Shown: positions 17,243 through 25,783 of the stretch, in pieces
Layout: each line of letters opens with the position of its first letter
Numbering within the stretch: the first letter of the stretch is position 1
NCBI GenBank assembly: GCA_039198225.1
Contig: JBCCTQ010000029.1
Coordinates: 1-53,980, forward strand
Reading direction: 5' to 3'
Origin: JASJAR01 sp039198225
Lineage (GTDB): Bacteria > Pseudomonadota > Alphaproteobacteria > Rhodobacterales > Rhodobacteraceae
Length of the DNA stretch: 53,980 nt
Translations under genes and position numbers: made by a program
Notes under the pieces: model-generated
Database searches by the model: none
What the model was told of the DNA's origin: nothing
The model's input: the letters and a program-made list of their open reading frames with translations, nothing else

Positions 17243-17854
17243 ATGACCATTACACTCTATCAAGACGACCTGCCAGAAGATCTCGACTTCGGCCAGTCCG
17301 TGGCTATCGATTGCGAGACAATGGGGCTTTACCCCCACCGCGACCGGCTCTGCCTCGTTCAGCTTTCAGGCGGAGATGGCAATGCCCATCTCGTCCAGAT
17401 CCGCCAAGGCGACCACGAGGCACCCAACCTCTCGCGCCTGTTAACCGAACCCAAGATACTGAAATTATTCCATTTTGGCCGGTTTGACATTGCCGTTCTT
17501 CTGCATCGGTTCGGTGTTCTCACTGGGCCGGTCTATTGCACGAAGATCGCGTCTAAACTCGTGCGCACCTATACCGATCGGCATGGTCTGAAATATCTCT
17601 GCGACGAGCTTCTCGGCATTGATATTTCAAAACAACAGCAATCGAGCGATTGGGGAGCAGAGACCTTAACCGAAGCCCAAAAGGAATATGCCGCCTCAGA
17701 TGTGCTTTATCTCCACCAAATCCGAGCGGAACTGGACCGCCGGCTCGAACGGGAAGGCCGGCTTGACCTCGCATCGGCGAGCTTTGGCTACCTGCCGACC
17801 CGCGCCAAGCTCGACCTCGCCGGTTGGCCGGACACCGACATCTTTTCCCACTAG
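17243..17854 (+). CDS. rnd: Ribonuclease D-like 3'-5' exonuclease
   Basis: A 203-residue DEDDy exonuclease: AIDCETMGL (D23, E25), HFGRFDIAVL (D82) and YAASDVLYL (Y149, D153) supply the four acidic residues and the tyrosine. It is about half the length of E. coli RNase D because the HRDC domains are absent, as is usual for alphaproteobacterial copies. It is expected to trim 3' ends of tRNA and other small RNAs in the cytoplasm. ATG 17243 follows CGGAGCCGCC. It leads the conserved block rnd-lptA-lptB-hpf-ptsN. Confidence 0.9.
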   Translation: MTITLYQDDLPEDLDFGQSVAIDCETMGLYPHRDRLCLVQLSGGDGNAHLVQIRQGDHEAPNLSRLLTEPKILKLFHFGRFDIAVLLHRFGVLTGPVYCTKIASKLVRTYTDRHGLKYLCDELLGIDISKQQQSSDWGAETLTEAQKEYAASDVLYLHQIRAELDRRLEREGRLDLASASFGYLPTRAKLDLAGWPDTDIFSH

Positions 17855-17956
17855 TACATCGGCCAGACCTGGACCTTGGCCCATAACCACACCATCTGTT
17901 GCGTTTAACTGGCGGCAACCCGTTGCTATATCGGTCAATATGCCATGAGGTTTAGA

Positions 17957-18460
17957 ATGCCTGCCCTCCGGTGGATTACAGTCGCGCTTTTTATTGTCCT
18001 GCCGGGCCTCGCACTCGCCCAGGGGTCAAACGTCGCCCTCGGAGGGCTTGCCTTCGACAATTCCGCACCCATTGAGGTCTCCGCCGATGAGCTCTCGGTT
18101 GACCCCAATGACGGGGCGGCGGTCTTTGAAGGCAATGTGGTCGTCGCCCAAGGGGATCTTCGCCTCGCGGCCGGGTTCATTCGGGTGGAATACGCAACCG
18201 ACGAAAATGGCAACCAAACACCCTCGATTGGCCGTGTTTCGGCGTCCGGTGGGGTCACTTTCGTCAATGGCAGCGATGCGGCAGAGGCAAAAGAAGCGGT
18301 CTACGCCGTGGAAGACGGCTCGCTCGTTCTCAGCGGCGACGTCCTTCTAACCCAAGGCGGCAATGCGGTGGCGGGCGATCAGCTTTTCGTTGACCTCAAC
18401 TCCGGCACAGGTCGCATGGAAGGTCGGGTCCGCACTGTGTTCCAGACCGGCGCCGAGTGA
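17957..18460 (+). CDS. lptA: LPS-export periplasmic bridge protein LptA
   Basis: A protein of about 167 residues with a signal peptide (ITVALFIVLPGLALAQG) and the OstA-type beta-jellyroll pattern: PIEVSADELSV, AVFEGNVVVAQGDLRL and GDVLLTQGGNAVAGDQL. LptA forms the periplasmic bridge that carries LPS from LptBFGC to LptDE. ATG 17957 is favoured by TGAGG about 6 nt upstream; ATG 17945 is the in-frame alternative. It overlaps lptB by one base. Unusually, only 102 nt separate it from rnd, so the usual upstream lptC is absent. Confidence 0.9.
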   Translation: MPALRWITVALFIVLPGLALAQGSNVALGGLAFDNSAPIEVSADELSVDPNDGAAVFEGNVVVAQGDLRLAAGFIRVEYATDENGNQTPSIGRVSASGGVTFVNGSDAAEAKEAVYAVEDGSLVLSGDVLLTQGGNAVAGDQLFVDLNSGTGRMEGRVRTVFQTGAE

Positions 18461-19218
18461 TGTCGCCCCGCGACCTCAGCGCAGAAGCAAAGGCCGGGGG
18501 GCTCGCGGTCCGCCAGCTTCGGAAAGCCTATCGCAAGAAAAAGGTCATCGAGGATGTGAGCCTCGAACTCCATCGGGGTGAAGTCGTGGCACTTCTCGGG
18601 CCCAACGGCTGCGGGAAAACAACTTGCTTTTATTCCATCGCGGGGCTCGTCAACACCGATGGCGGCCAAATCCTGATTGACGGCCACGACGCCACACGGC
18701 TTCCCATGCATCGCCGTGCCAAGCTGGGCATCGGTTATCTTCCCCAGGAAGCATCGATTTTTCGCGGCCTCAACGCCGAAGACAATATCCGCGCGATCCT
18801 CGAGATCGCCGTTCCTGACAAGGAACAGCGCCAAGCCCGGCTCGAGCAACTTCTTAACGAATTCTCGATCGCCCATATCCGCCAGTCACCCTCAGTGGCG
18901 CTTTCGGGCGGCGAAAGGCGCCGGGTCGAGATTGCTCGCTGCCTTGCGGCCAATCCCCGCTATGTGCTCCTCGACGAGCCCTTCGCCGGGGTTGATCCGA
19001 TTGCGGTCGAAGAGATCCGCCATCTCGTAGCCGACCTCAAAACCCGGGGGATCGGCGTTTTGATTACCGACCACAATGTCCGCGAAACCCTCGATGTGGT
19101 TGACCGGGCCTACATCCTCCATGGCGGTCGGATCCTGATGAGCGGCACCAGCGAAGAGGTTGTGGCCAACGAAGATGTGCGCCGGGTCTATCTCGGCCAA
19201 TCCTTCCGGATGACCTGA
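18460..19218 (+). CDS. lptB: LPS-export ABC transporter ATPase LptB
   Basis: A 252-residue ABC ATPase with Walker A GPNGCGKTT, Q-loop in GYLPQEASIFRGL, signature LSGGERRRVEIARCLA, Walker B YVLLDEPFAGVDP and the switch His of LITDHNVRE. ATG 18460 overlaps the lptA stop as TGATG; GTG 18457 is one codon earlier. LptB powers LPS extraction from the inner membrane with LptF, LptG and LptC, none of which is in this window. A 213-nt gap separates it from hpf, where rpoN stands in many proteobacteria. Confidence 0.95.
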   Translation: MSPRDLSAEAKAGGLAVRQLRKAYRKKKVIEDVSLELHRGEVVALLGPNGCGKTTCFYSIAGLVNTDGGQILIDGHDATRLPMHRRAKLGIGYLPQEASIFRGLNAEDNIRAILEIAVPDKEQRQARLEQLLNEFSIAHIRQSPSVALSGGERRRVEIARCLAANPRYVLLDEPFAGVDPIAVEEIRHLVADLKTRGIGVLITDHNVRETLDVVDRAYILHGGRILMSGTSEEVVANEDVRRVYLGQSFRMT

Positions 19219-19338
19219 CAGGCGAGGCGCGATCTACCGCATGCTCCGGCGTTGACTCTCCGGCGCGCAATCAGGACTACTGGACCCAATGGAGGAGCCT
19301 CGCTACATCCTCAGGACCATGTTGACGAATGTCCGAGA

Positions 19339-19359
19339 CGGCGCCGCGCAAAGGCGCCG
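19339..19359. repeat. GC-rich hairpin upstream of hpf
   Basis: CGGCGCC (19339-19345) and GGCGCCG (19353-19359) form a 7-bp stem around GCGCAAA. It lies between lptB and hpf with no T-run downstream. It may be an lptB 3' end, an hpf leader structure or a protein site. Confidence 0.3.
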
Positions 19360-19431
19360 CTGGCCCTCTAAATCATCGCAAAATGAGCAAACCGGTTCGG
19401 CCTTGGGCTGGCGGGCATTGGGAGAGCGCCT

Positions 19432-20007
19432 TTGAGATATCAGATCAGCGGACATCAGATCGACATCGGCGCGGCGCTCCGGACCCATGTGGAAAGCACA
19501 TTGGGGGCGGTCCTTGAGAAATATGCCGGCCGTCCCACCGACGCCCATGTGGTTTTCTCCCGCGATGGCCATTCTTTCGCCGCTGAGGCCACCATCCATC
19601 TCTCGACCGGGCTCACAGCCACGGCGCGTGGGATGGGCAGCGAAATCTATGCCGCCTTCGACAAATGCTGCGACAAGCTCGATAAGCAGCTTCGACGCTA
19701 CAAACGTCGCCTGAAGGACCACCACAAAGAGCGCGCCCAGCCCGTCGAAGTGCTCGGCGCGCCGAGTTACGTGATTGCTGGCCGGGAAGATGGGGCAGAC
19801 GAAGCCCAAGAACCCGAAAGCCTCCAGCCCATGATCATTGCGGAAATGGAGACAAAAATCCCGACGCTCTCGGTTGGTGAAGCGGTTATGCAAATGGAGC
19901 TCGCTGGCGCCCCGGTTTTGGTGTTTCGCAACGAAAAGCAGGACAACGGCGTCAATGTCGTATATCGGCGTGACGATGGAAATATCGGTTGGATCGACCC
20001 GAGCTAA
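19432..20007 (+). CDS. hpf: Ribosome hibernation-promoting factor, long form
   Basis: A 191-residue long-form HPF. The N-terminal YfiA/RaiA fold (YQISGHQIDIGAALRTHVE to LDKQLRRYKRRLKDHH) binds the 30S subunit. A linker leads to the C-terminal dimerisation domain (TLSVGEAVMQMELAG, VLVFRNEK, VNVVYRRDDGNIGWIDP), which mediates 100S ribosome formation. The start appears to be TTG 19432: there is no ATG in frame after the TGA at 19384, and GGGAGA lies 6-8 nt upstream. It is followed 33 nt later by ptsN, the usual order. Confidence 0.92.
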   Translation: MRYQISGHQIDIGAALRTHVESTLGAVLEKYAGRPTDAHVVFSRDGHSFAAEATIHLSTGLTATARGMGSEIYAAFDKCCDKLDKQLRRYKRRLKDHHKERAQPVEVLGAPSYVIAGREDGADEAQEPESLQPMIIAEMETKIPTLSVGEAVMQMELAGAPVLVFRNEKQDNGVNVVYRRDDGNIGWIDPS

Positions 20008-20040
20008 CTCTGTTTGTCTGCTGAGGGGGGACCTCTGCCC

Positions 20041-20505
20041 ATGGATATGAACGCGATTCTGCGACCCGAGGCGGTCAAGGCGGCGCCGAGTTTCACCTCG
20101 AAAAAGCGCCTCTTTCACGAATTGGGAGATATGGCGGCTGCGCAGGTGGACGTGCCCGCCTCGGCGGTGGTCGAAGCGCTGCTTGACCGGGAAAGCCTCG
20201 GCCCCACTGGCGTCGGCGGTGGGATTGCCCTGCCCCATGCCCGGCTCAACGGTCTCGAAACCGTAACCGGGTTCTTTATCCGCTGCAGCAAAGCGTTCGA
20301 TTTCGACGCGGCAGACCGGAAACCGGTCGATCTCATCTTTGCACTCCTGGCCCCGGCCGGCGCAGGGGTCGAGCACCTGAAGGCCCTGGCCCTGGTCTCC
20401 CGCACGATGCGCGAGGCTGACCTTTGCACCAAGCTTAGGGCCAATAGCGACCCTGTGGCACTCCACGCCATGCTGACCGAGGCCAAACGCTCGCAGGCGG
20501 CTTAA
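20041..20505 (+). CDS. ptsN: PTS IIA-like nitrogen regulatory protein PtsN
   Basis: A 154-residue EIIA-Ntr protein. The phosphorylated histidine is H66 in GIALPHARL, with RESLGPTGVGGG before it and LLAPAGAGVEHLKALALVS after it. It receives phosphate in the PEP-PtsP-NPr relay and regulates nitrogen, potassium and other functions. ATG 20041 with an upstream GGGGGG is chosen; TTG 20014 is less likely. Its stop overlaps the convergent sulfotransferase gene by 4 nt. Confidence 0.92.
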   Translation: MDMNAILRPEAVKAAPSFTSKKRLFHELGDMAAAQVDVPASAVVEALLDRESLGPTGVGGGIALPHARLNGLETVTGFFIRCSKAFDFDAADRKPVDLIFALLAPAGAGVEHLKALALVSRTMREADLCTKLRANSDPVALHAMLTEAKRSQAA

Positions 20506-21902
20506 GCCCAGGAGCCAAAGCCGAACATCATGTAATCCTTGGGATAGGCCGCCCGGGCGGCGGTTTCGAGCGACTTGTCGTATATGGCGGCGAGGCGCCC
20601 CGGGTCCGGCTCTTCCAAAGCCGGTGCCTTTGTTGGGTCGGGCAAAAGCGTTGGAAGTTCCTTAGAAAGCTCAGCGTCGCGGAACACCCGGTCGGGCACC
20701 ATAACTGCAGCGAGACTTTGAAGAAGTCCCGCCTGGCTTGCCCAATCGGGGTCCACTCGCAGCGTGGTCTGGCCACTGAGATTGCCCTTAAGGAAGTCTA
20801 GAAAGGCGACGAAGGCCCGACCGTGATCGGCATCGGTCCAAGCGCTGTCCGGGGCATCTTCGGGGATAGGCAAACCGTAGCGGGCTCGGAGCGCAGCTCG
20901 GATTTCCAGGTAGGCGCCTTCGCCCGTCGCAAGGATGCGTTTCTCAAACGCGTCATGGGCGCGGCGGAGGGGATGGGTGACACATGTAAAGCTCCGATGG
21001 CCTGGACGTTGGCGCTTCCAGCGGCGGAGGTAGCGGCCCTTTAGCCCATCCTCCGGCGCTTGCCCGCCCGCTGCTCCCATCCAATGGCGGATCGGCTCGT
21101 TCGCCCCGCCGCGGAGCGGCATGAACATGACGCCCAAAGGGTCGGACACCAGAAAACCCGGCAGGCCCGGCCCCCGAGCCGGTTCGAAATTCGGGATCCG
21201 GCCGAGATCGAAATGGTCGAGCCCATCCAAGGCCGCGACCATCTCGTCGTAATTGGCGACTTTCTCGGAGAGAGATGCCGGGTTTTGCACCCGGGCGCGG
21301 ATCTTTGCAGGATCCGGCGTGCCTTTTGCGCCGAGAAACCTAGCAAGTCCAGCAATCACACCCGGAGCCGCTAAATCGGTATAGTCGAGGTAGAAGGCGG
21401 TCTGTCCACCGGTCTGGAGCGCGTGGTTGATGCGCCCGTAGAACCCCTGCCGATCCGCCAGGAAATCTTCGAATTCGGCCTTGTCGAAATGGGCCTTGGC
21501 GGCTTTCCGTGCCGTGACATCGCCCAGCCACCATTGCCCGGTGCTTTTGGCAATCTGCAGCGAGACAAAGCTCTCTACCGGGTTCCGCCGAAGAACGATC
21601 TTGGCGCAGCGCGGATCGGCCAAGCAATGGGTAACGACCCGTTGGTCATGGTCTTCAAACAGGCGAAACCCGCCGAGGCTGTCCTTTGACGCAGAGAGCC
21701 GCGGAAGAAGCGCCAGGGGATCCTTATCGCGCCGCGCGATGCTCACACCCTCGAACGTATCCTGCTTCGGATGGCCCACGAAATGCGGATTGAAGAGTTC
21801 GCCGTGACACTGGATGTCCTCGACGGCATTGAGGTGCTCTTCGAGAAGGTTCGAACCGGTGCGCATCCCCGCCAAGACGACAAAATAGTCGAACCGGCCC
21901 AC
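20502..21902 (-). CDS. Sulfotransferase, NodH/Stf0-like with second C-terminal sulfotransferase-like half
   Basis: A 466-residue PAPS-dependent sulfotransferase. The N-terminal half has the 5'-phosphosulfate loop (GMRTGSNLLEEHLN, about residues 12-25) and a 3'-phosphate site (LRRNPVESFVSLQIA). The C-terminal half has another 3'-phosphate-type segment (THPLRRAHDAFEKRI), as in family 2 sulfotransferases. GTG 21902 follows the GT14 stop with no gap, so translation is coupled. Roseobacter homologues are often called NodH. It probably sulfates a glycan made by the neighbouring transferases; cysQ upstream would remove the PAP product. Acceptor unknown. Confidence 0.82.
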   Translation of the reverse strand: MGRFDYFVVLAGMRTGSNLLEEHLNAVEDIQCHGELFNPHFVGHPKQDTFEGVSIARRDKDPLALLPRLSASKDSLGGFRLFEDHDQRVVTHCLADPRCAKIVLRRNPVESFVSLQIAKSTGQWWLGDVTARKAAKAHFDKAEFEDFLADRQGFYGRINHALQTGGQTAFYLDYTDLAAPGVIAGLARFLGAKGTPDPAKIRARVQNPASLSEKVANYDEMVAALDGLDHFDLGRIPNFEPARGPGLPGFLVSDPLGVMFMPLRGGANEPIRHWMGAAGGQAPEDGLKGRYLRRWKRQRPGHRSFTCVTHPLRRAHDAFEKRILATGEGAYLEIRAALRARYGLPIPEDAPDSAWTDADHGRAFVAFLDFLKGNLSGQTTLRVDPDWASQAGLLQSLAAVMVPDRVFRDAELSKELPTLLPDPTKAPALEEPDPGRLAAIYDKSLETAARAAYPKDYMMFGFGSWA

Positions 21903-23594
21903 CTAGAGAACGATCCGGGGGGCGGCCTTCGGAATGTCCTGCCCGGCAATTTCTGCCACATCGCCCGCGAGATGGGGGTTCATGCCGAGATTCTTTAGGT
22001 CTTGGAGGAAGCCAGCCAGCCCGGTCAGATCGTGCATGAGCGGCGCATTCACCATGGGCCGGTCAACGGTGGGGCCGTTCTCTTCGATCAGCGTCTGTAG
22101 GACCTCGGAGGGCTGGTCGAGGAATTCCGCCAAGGTCCAGATCCGCACCCTCGCCCGGGTTTCGGCCCAGCGGAGACGGCTGAGATGGGCCGCTTCTTGC
22201 TTTTGGAGAAGGGCTGCTTCCTTCCGGACGCTTTGCGCACCGAGGCCTGAACGGAAGAGCCGCGCAGCCCAGGCGCCACTGACAGCATAGATGCGTGCAT
22301 TCTGGTCACCGGCGAGGAATTCGCCGATCTCTGGCGTGTCACGCGGCCCATAGAGAAATCCCTGGGTTTCCCCCCTCGTGTTCCAAATGAGTGAAGTCAG
22401 AAACGCCTCCGCATTGTAGTCGCGGAGTTTTGCATTGTCGGAAAGCCCACCTGCGAAGGAGCTTTGCCCGCCGGCAAATTCCACCCGGTCTGGCCCGAAG
22501 AGATGGCCGTGCATCCGAAGCCGCATCGCCTTTTCGGCCCAATCGGGGAAAGCTTCGAACACATCGTCGAACCCTTCGAACGCCGCATAGCCCGCCGCGG
22601 TGAGCCCGATACCACGGGTCGGATGGGGGAAGCGAAAGGCGGAGTAGAGCCCATCCCGGCCCCGGATCCGCCGGTCGAGGGAACGGGCAAAAGCCCGATC
22701 GATACGCTTTGGCTGGGGCCACTCGGGGCTTTCAGGGCGCGGTCGGCGGAGAAACCTGTCGTAGAGGCCAGAGGCATCCGGCCAAATCTTCCTCGCCACG
22801 AATCCGTTTGAACGCTCGAGCATCTCCAGATGGTCGTCGTAGAATATGTGCGGTTTGCCCTGGTGGTCGAACTTCGAGAGGGTCAGTGACTGGCTTTGGA
22901 CCGCGCGGCCATAATAGCGGACCATCGTCTGGTAGTAGCTCTCGTCGGGGATCCAAACTCTCCGAAAATAACGCTCTAGGGCCGGCCGCTCAGGATCGGA
23001 CCTGATCGTCTCGAGGGTTTCGCGCGTCAGGCACCACCATTGGGATCCGAGATGGGGCCTCAGGCCTTCGGGACAGGCGCGGTGGCGTCCAACGGCCCGC
23101 TGGAGCTTCACCCAAACGTCAAAAAGCCGCCGCGACCGTTTCCACGCGAAGGGAAAGCCAAAGCGAAACCGCTCTTCGTCGAGCCCGCCCTTGGCCCAAG
23201 GCACATCTTCGATGGCAACGCTTTCGATAAAATCCACGCCTGGGTGAATTGCGAGATAGCGGTTGAGATCGGCGACAGGGCGAAGCGGCAGGCACGCCCC
23301 AGAAGCAAGGTAGGCATGGGTGACGTCGGGATAGGCGTCGAGCAGCGTTTCCACTGCGGCTTGGGTCGCATCCACGAGCGACCATGTCCCCCAATCGCAG
23401 CGCCGTCGGTCCACGAAGTGGATATCGGCCAGATCACCAAGGCTCGTCTTTAGATCTTCAAAATCCGCCGCAGGAACTCGGCTGTCGGCGTGGATGACGA
23501 TGGGGCAGCCTTGCCTGTACCAATGGCGTGCCACTTGCCGGGCCCGGTCGAGCGCCTCGTGGACGAGCATCAGAACGCCCACCCGGACTGTCAC
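21903..23594 (-). CDS. Core-2/I-branching (GT14)-type glycosyltransferase with C-terminal extension
   Basis: A 563-residue protein. Residues about 1-265 match the GT14 Branch pattern: VGVLMLVHEALDRARQVARH, PIVIHADSRVP, DWGTWSLVDATQAAVETLL, HAYLASGACLPLRP, GSQWWCLTRETLETI and WIPDESYYQTMVR. These enzymes transfer GlcNAc or related sugars with beta linkage. The remaining about 290 residues (GLYSAFRFPHPTRGIGLTAA onward) form an extension I cannot name, though roseobacter homologues carry it. GTG 23594 overlaps the upstream gene's TGA as GTGA; TTG 23600 is two codons earlier. Sulfotransferase follows directly. Confidence 0.82.
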   Translation of the reverse strand: MTVRVGVLMLVHEALDRARQVARHWYRQGCPIVIHADSRVPAADFEDLKTSLGDLADIHFVDRRRCDWGTWSLVDATQAAVETLLDAYPDVTHAYLASGACLPLRPVADLNRYLAIHPGVDFIESVAIEDVPWAKGGLDEERFRFGFPFAWKRSRRLFDVWVKLQRAVGRHRACPEGLRPHLGSQWWCLTRETLETIRSDPERPALERYFRRVWIPDESYYQTMVRYYGRAVQSQSLTLSKFDHQGKPHIFYDDHLEMLERSNGFVARKIWPDASGLYDRFLRRPRPESPEWPQPKRIDRAFARSLDRRIRGRDGLYSAFRFPHPTRGIGLTAAGYAAFEGFDDVFEAFPDWAEKAMRLRMHGHLFGPDRVEFAGGQSSFAGGLSDNAKLRDYNAEAFLTSLIWNTRGETQGFLYGPRDTPEIGEFLAGDQNARIYAVSGAWAARLFRSGLGAQSVRKEAALLQKQEAAHLSRLRWAETRARVRIWTLAEFLDQPSEVLQTLIEENGPTVDRPMVNAPLMHDLTGLAGFLQDLKNLGMNPHLAGDVAEIAGQDIPKAAPRIVL

Positions 23595-24583
23595 GCCCAA
23601 TTCCCCGTCGACATGAGCCCCAGCATCTCAAGTTGGCGCCAATTGAGATATTTCTCAGACCAATCGCACCAAAGCGCCCCGGGCGTCATATAGGCCCGAT
23701 ATTCCCGCGCTTCTTTGTAATGCTCCTGCCGGCCGACCTCCTCCTCGGCGCGCACGGCCTGGGTCTCAACGAACTTTGCGTGGAGAAGGCAACCGGACGT
23801 TTTCTCACCGCCCCATTCTTCATAGACCCGGTTGAGACCCCGAGGCAGCAGCATGTGGGTGGAACTGGCATAGACATAGCGCCGGTGCCATTTGACCAGG
23901 GGAATCTTGTTGAGTGCGGGCGCCTCGGCGGGCGTGTTTGCAAAGAACGTCCGGGCCCGGGCGCCGCCCTGGATCCAGAGATTGCCGTAGGCTGCGTTTT
24001 TGGTGATCTGGTAATTGCCGGTGTCGAACCATTGGGCGATCTCGAACGGGTTCTGCCCCGAACGCAGTTCGTCGCTGGGTCCGCGCGGGTAAAGATCGAG
24101 GGTCAGAGTGCCAAAACTCCGGATCGCTGAGGCGTCGAGCCAATCGGTGAGCGCACGGATCGGGCGCGTGTCGCAAAAGGGGTAAACCAGGAACTCGTCG
24201 CAATCGACCGTCAGGCACCAGCGGTTATGGCCATAGCGCGACCGAAGCCAGTTGAGCCAATCGACCCCGTAGCGCGATTGGCCATAGCCCGCCTCGGTCC
24301 GCCAGAGCGTCACATCGGGTTGGTCGGCGAGAAACTCCGCCCCGCCATCCTCAGATCCGTTATCTACCAAAACAAAATGGCCAACGCCCAAGCGCCTGTA
24401 ATAATTTATAAAATACGGAAGTCTTGGGGCCTCGTTCCGGAATGTCGCGAATACGAAGGCCGCCTGGGGGCCAGCGTCCATCGACCGGTCCACAACAAGG
24501 TGAAGTTCACGCCGTTTCCGAAAGGCCCTCAACCGCCAACGTTTGCGGCGCAGGCGCAACCGGTAGGATTGCAAAACGCCCAA
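23591..24583 (-). CDS. GT2/GT92-like glycosyltransferase (first of two tandem paralogues)
   Basis: A 330-residue glycosyltransferase of the Glyco_tranf_2_4 type. Key segments are FATFRNEAPRLPYFINYYRRLG, HFVLVDNGSEDGG and the metal-binding WCLTVDCDEFLVYP, plus KIPLVKWH and SSTHMLLPRGLN. It is about 40-50% identical by eye to the neighbour at 24693-25691. A TTG start at 24583 is inferred: from it, the distance to the FRNE/VRNE motif (51 residues) equals that in the paralogue, and GAGGCGGG precedes it. ATG 24481 would delete conserved basic sequence. It precedes the GT14 gene with a GTGA overlap. Confidence 0.82.
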   Translation of the reverse strand: MGVLQSYRLRLRRKRWRLRAFRKRRELHLVVDRSMDAGPQAAFVFATFRNEAPRLPYFINYYRRLGVGHFVLVDNGSEDGGAEFLADQPDVTLWRTEAGYGQSRYGVDWLNWLRSRYGHNRWCLTVDCDEFLVYPFCDTRPIRALTDWLDASAIRSFGTLTLDLYPRGPSDELRSGQNPFEIAQWFDTGNYQITKNAAYGNLWIQGGARARTFFANTPAEAPALNKIPLVKWHRRYVYASSTHMLLPRGLNRVYEEWGGEKTSGCLLHAKFVETQAVRAEEEVGRQEHYKEAREYRAYMTPGALWCDWSEKYLNWRQLEMLGLMSTGNWA

Positions 24584-24692
24584 AGTGTGCCCGCCTCATA
24601 CTGCCCTTAGCCCGGCGCGGGTCATTCTGGAAAACCCGTCGCCAAGCTAATGGGGTCTAGAGTACGAAACACTCAATATATTGTAAATCGCG

Positions 24693-25691
24693 CTATCCGC
24701 CCCACGACCCACGCGACATCAATCCCAGCTCTTCGGCTTGCTCCCAGCCTTCAAACCGGGTGGAGCCGCCATGGCGGAGGCTCGGGCCATCGGCAAGGGC
24801 GTCGTAATATTCTGCGTATTTCTCGGAGATCGCGAAATGTTCGCCCCGGTCTTTTTCGCGGGCGGCCCGTTCCGGCGCGTCGGGCAAGAACTTAGTGTGT
24901 AGGATCAGGGCGTGGCCATCCTCCCACCGGTCGTTGAGCCGCCGCGGAAGGAGAATGTGGGTTGAGTTGACATAGGCATAACGCCAGTGCCAGCGGACGA
25001 ATGGGGTCTTGTTCAGCGTGGGTGCGCGCTCCGGATTGGCCTCAAAGAAGGCTCGTGCACGGGGGCCACCCTGGACCCAAAGGGCCGCCCAACGGGGTTG
25101 GACATGGGCCCAATAGCCCTCGGGATCGAAATTCGGCAAGGCTGCCAATGGATCGTCCCCAGATGCAAAGCTGCCCTCACCCACCGGCCCGTCGGGATAG
25201 AGCTCAAGCATCATCGCGCCGTAGCTCTTCCGGCGTTTCTCATCGAGCCAGCCGGTGAGAACCGAAAGGTTCCGCGCGCCGAGAAACGGCGGGGCAAAAA
25301 GCTCGTCGGCGTCGAGAGTTAGGCACCAATGGCCGCTGCCATAGCGGGCCAGAAGGTAGTTCAGCCAATCCATTCCAAAGCGCGACATCCGGTAGCTCGC
25401 CTTTGTCGTCCAAAGTGAGACATCGGGCTGTTTTGCCAAGTACTCCCGCGTCCCGTCCTCGGACCCGTTATCGACCATGAAGAAGTGCCGGACCCCCAGT
25501 CGCCGGTGGTGATCGAGAAAGTGCGGCAGGCGCAGGATCTCATTGCGCACGCAGGAGAAAGCGAGGATGTCGTCGGCAAGCACCCGCCTCGCACGCACCT
25601 CAACGCGCTTTAGTTCAAGGCATTTGCGAAGCGCGCGAACGAGGAGGCGGCGTCGATGCCAAACCGCGCGATAGGCGCGCCAGGCCGCCAT
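24693..25691 (-). CDS. GT2/GT92-like glycosyltransferase (second tandem paralogue)
   Basis: A protein of about 332 residues with SCVRNEILRLPHFLDHHRRLG, HFFMVDNGSEDGT, the catalytic WCLTLDADELFAPP, KTPFVRWHWRY and NSTHILLPRRLN. ATG 25691 is chosen because it gives the same N-terminal length as the paralogue; GTG 25730 would add 13 residues. The two enzymes probably act in sequence on one glycan or use different donors. It lies 92 nt after galU and 109 nt before its paralogue, all on the minus strand. Confidence 0.82.
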   Translation of the reverse strand: MAAWRAYRAVWHRRRLLVRALRKCLELKRVEVRARRVLADDILAFSCVRNEILRLPHFLDHHRRLGVRHFFMVDNGSEDGTREYLAKQPDVSLWTTKASYRMSRFGMDWLNYLLARYGSGHWCLTLDADELFAPPFLGARNLSVLTGWLDEKRRKSYGAMMLELYPDGPVGEGSFASGDDPLAALPNFDPEGYWAHVQPRWAALWVQGGPRARAFFEANPERAPTLNKTPFVRWHWRYAYVNSTHILLPRRLNDRWEDGHALILHTKFLPDAPERAAREKDRGEHFAISEKYAEYYDALADGPSLRHGGSTRFEGWEQAEELGLMSRGSWGG

Positions 25692-25783
25692 GATCGACAA
25701 GGGTTCGGCACGGTACTCCGAAAGGGGCACCGAATGCGGAAGCGTTTCGGGACCCCAAAGTCTCTTTTTCAGTGCGTCGGTAT

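Noticed and set aside
19303..20466. 387-codon minus-strand frame across hpf and ptsN
   Set aside because: Both genes on the plus strand are unmistakable; the antisense frame has no recognisable family.
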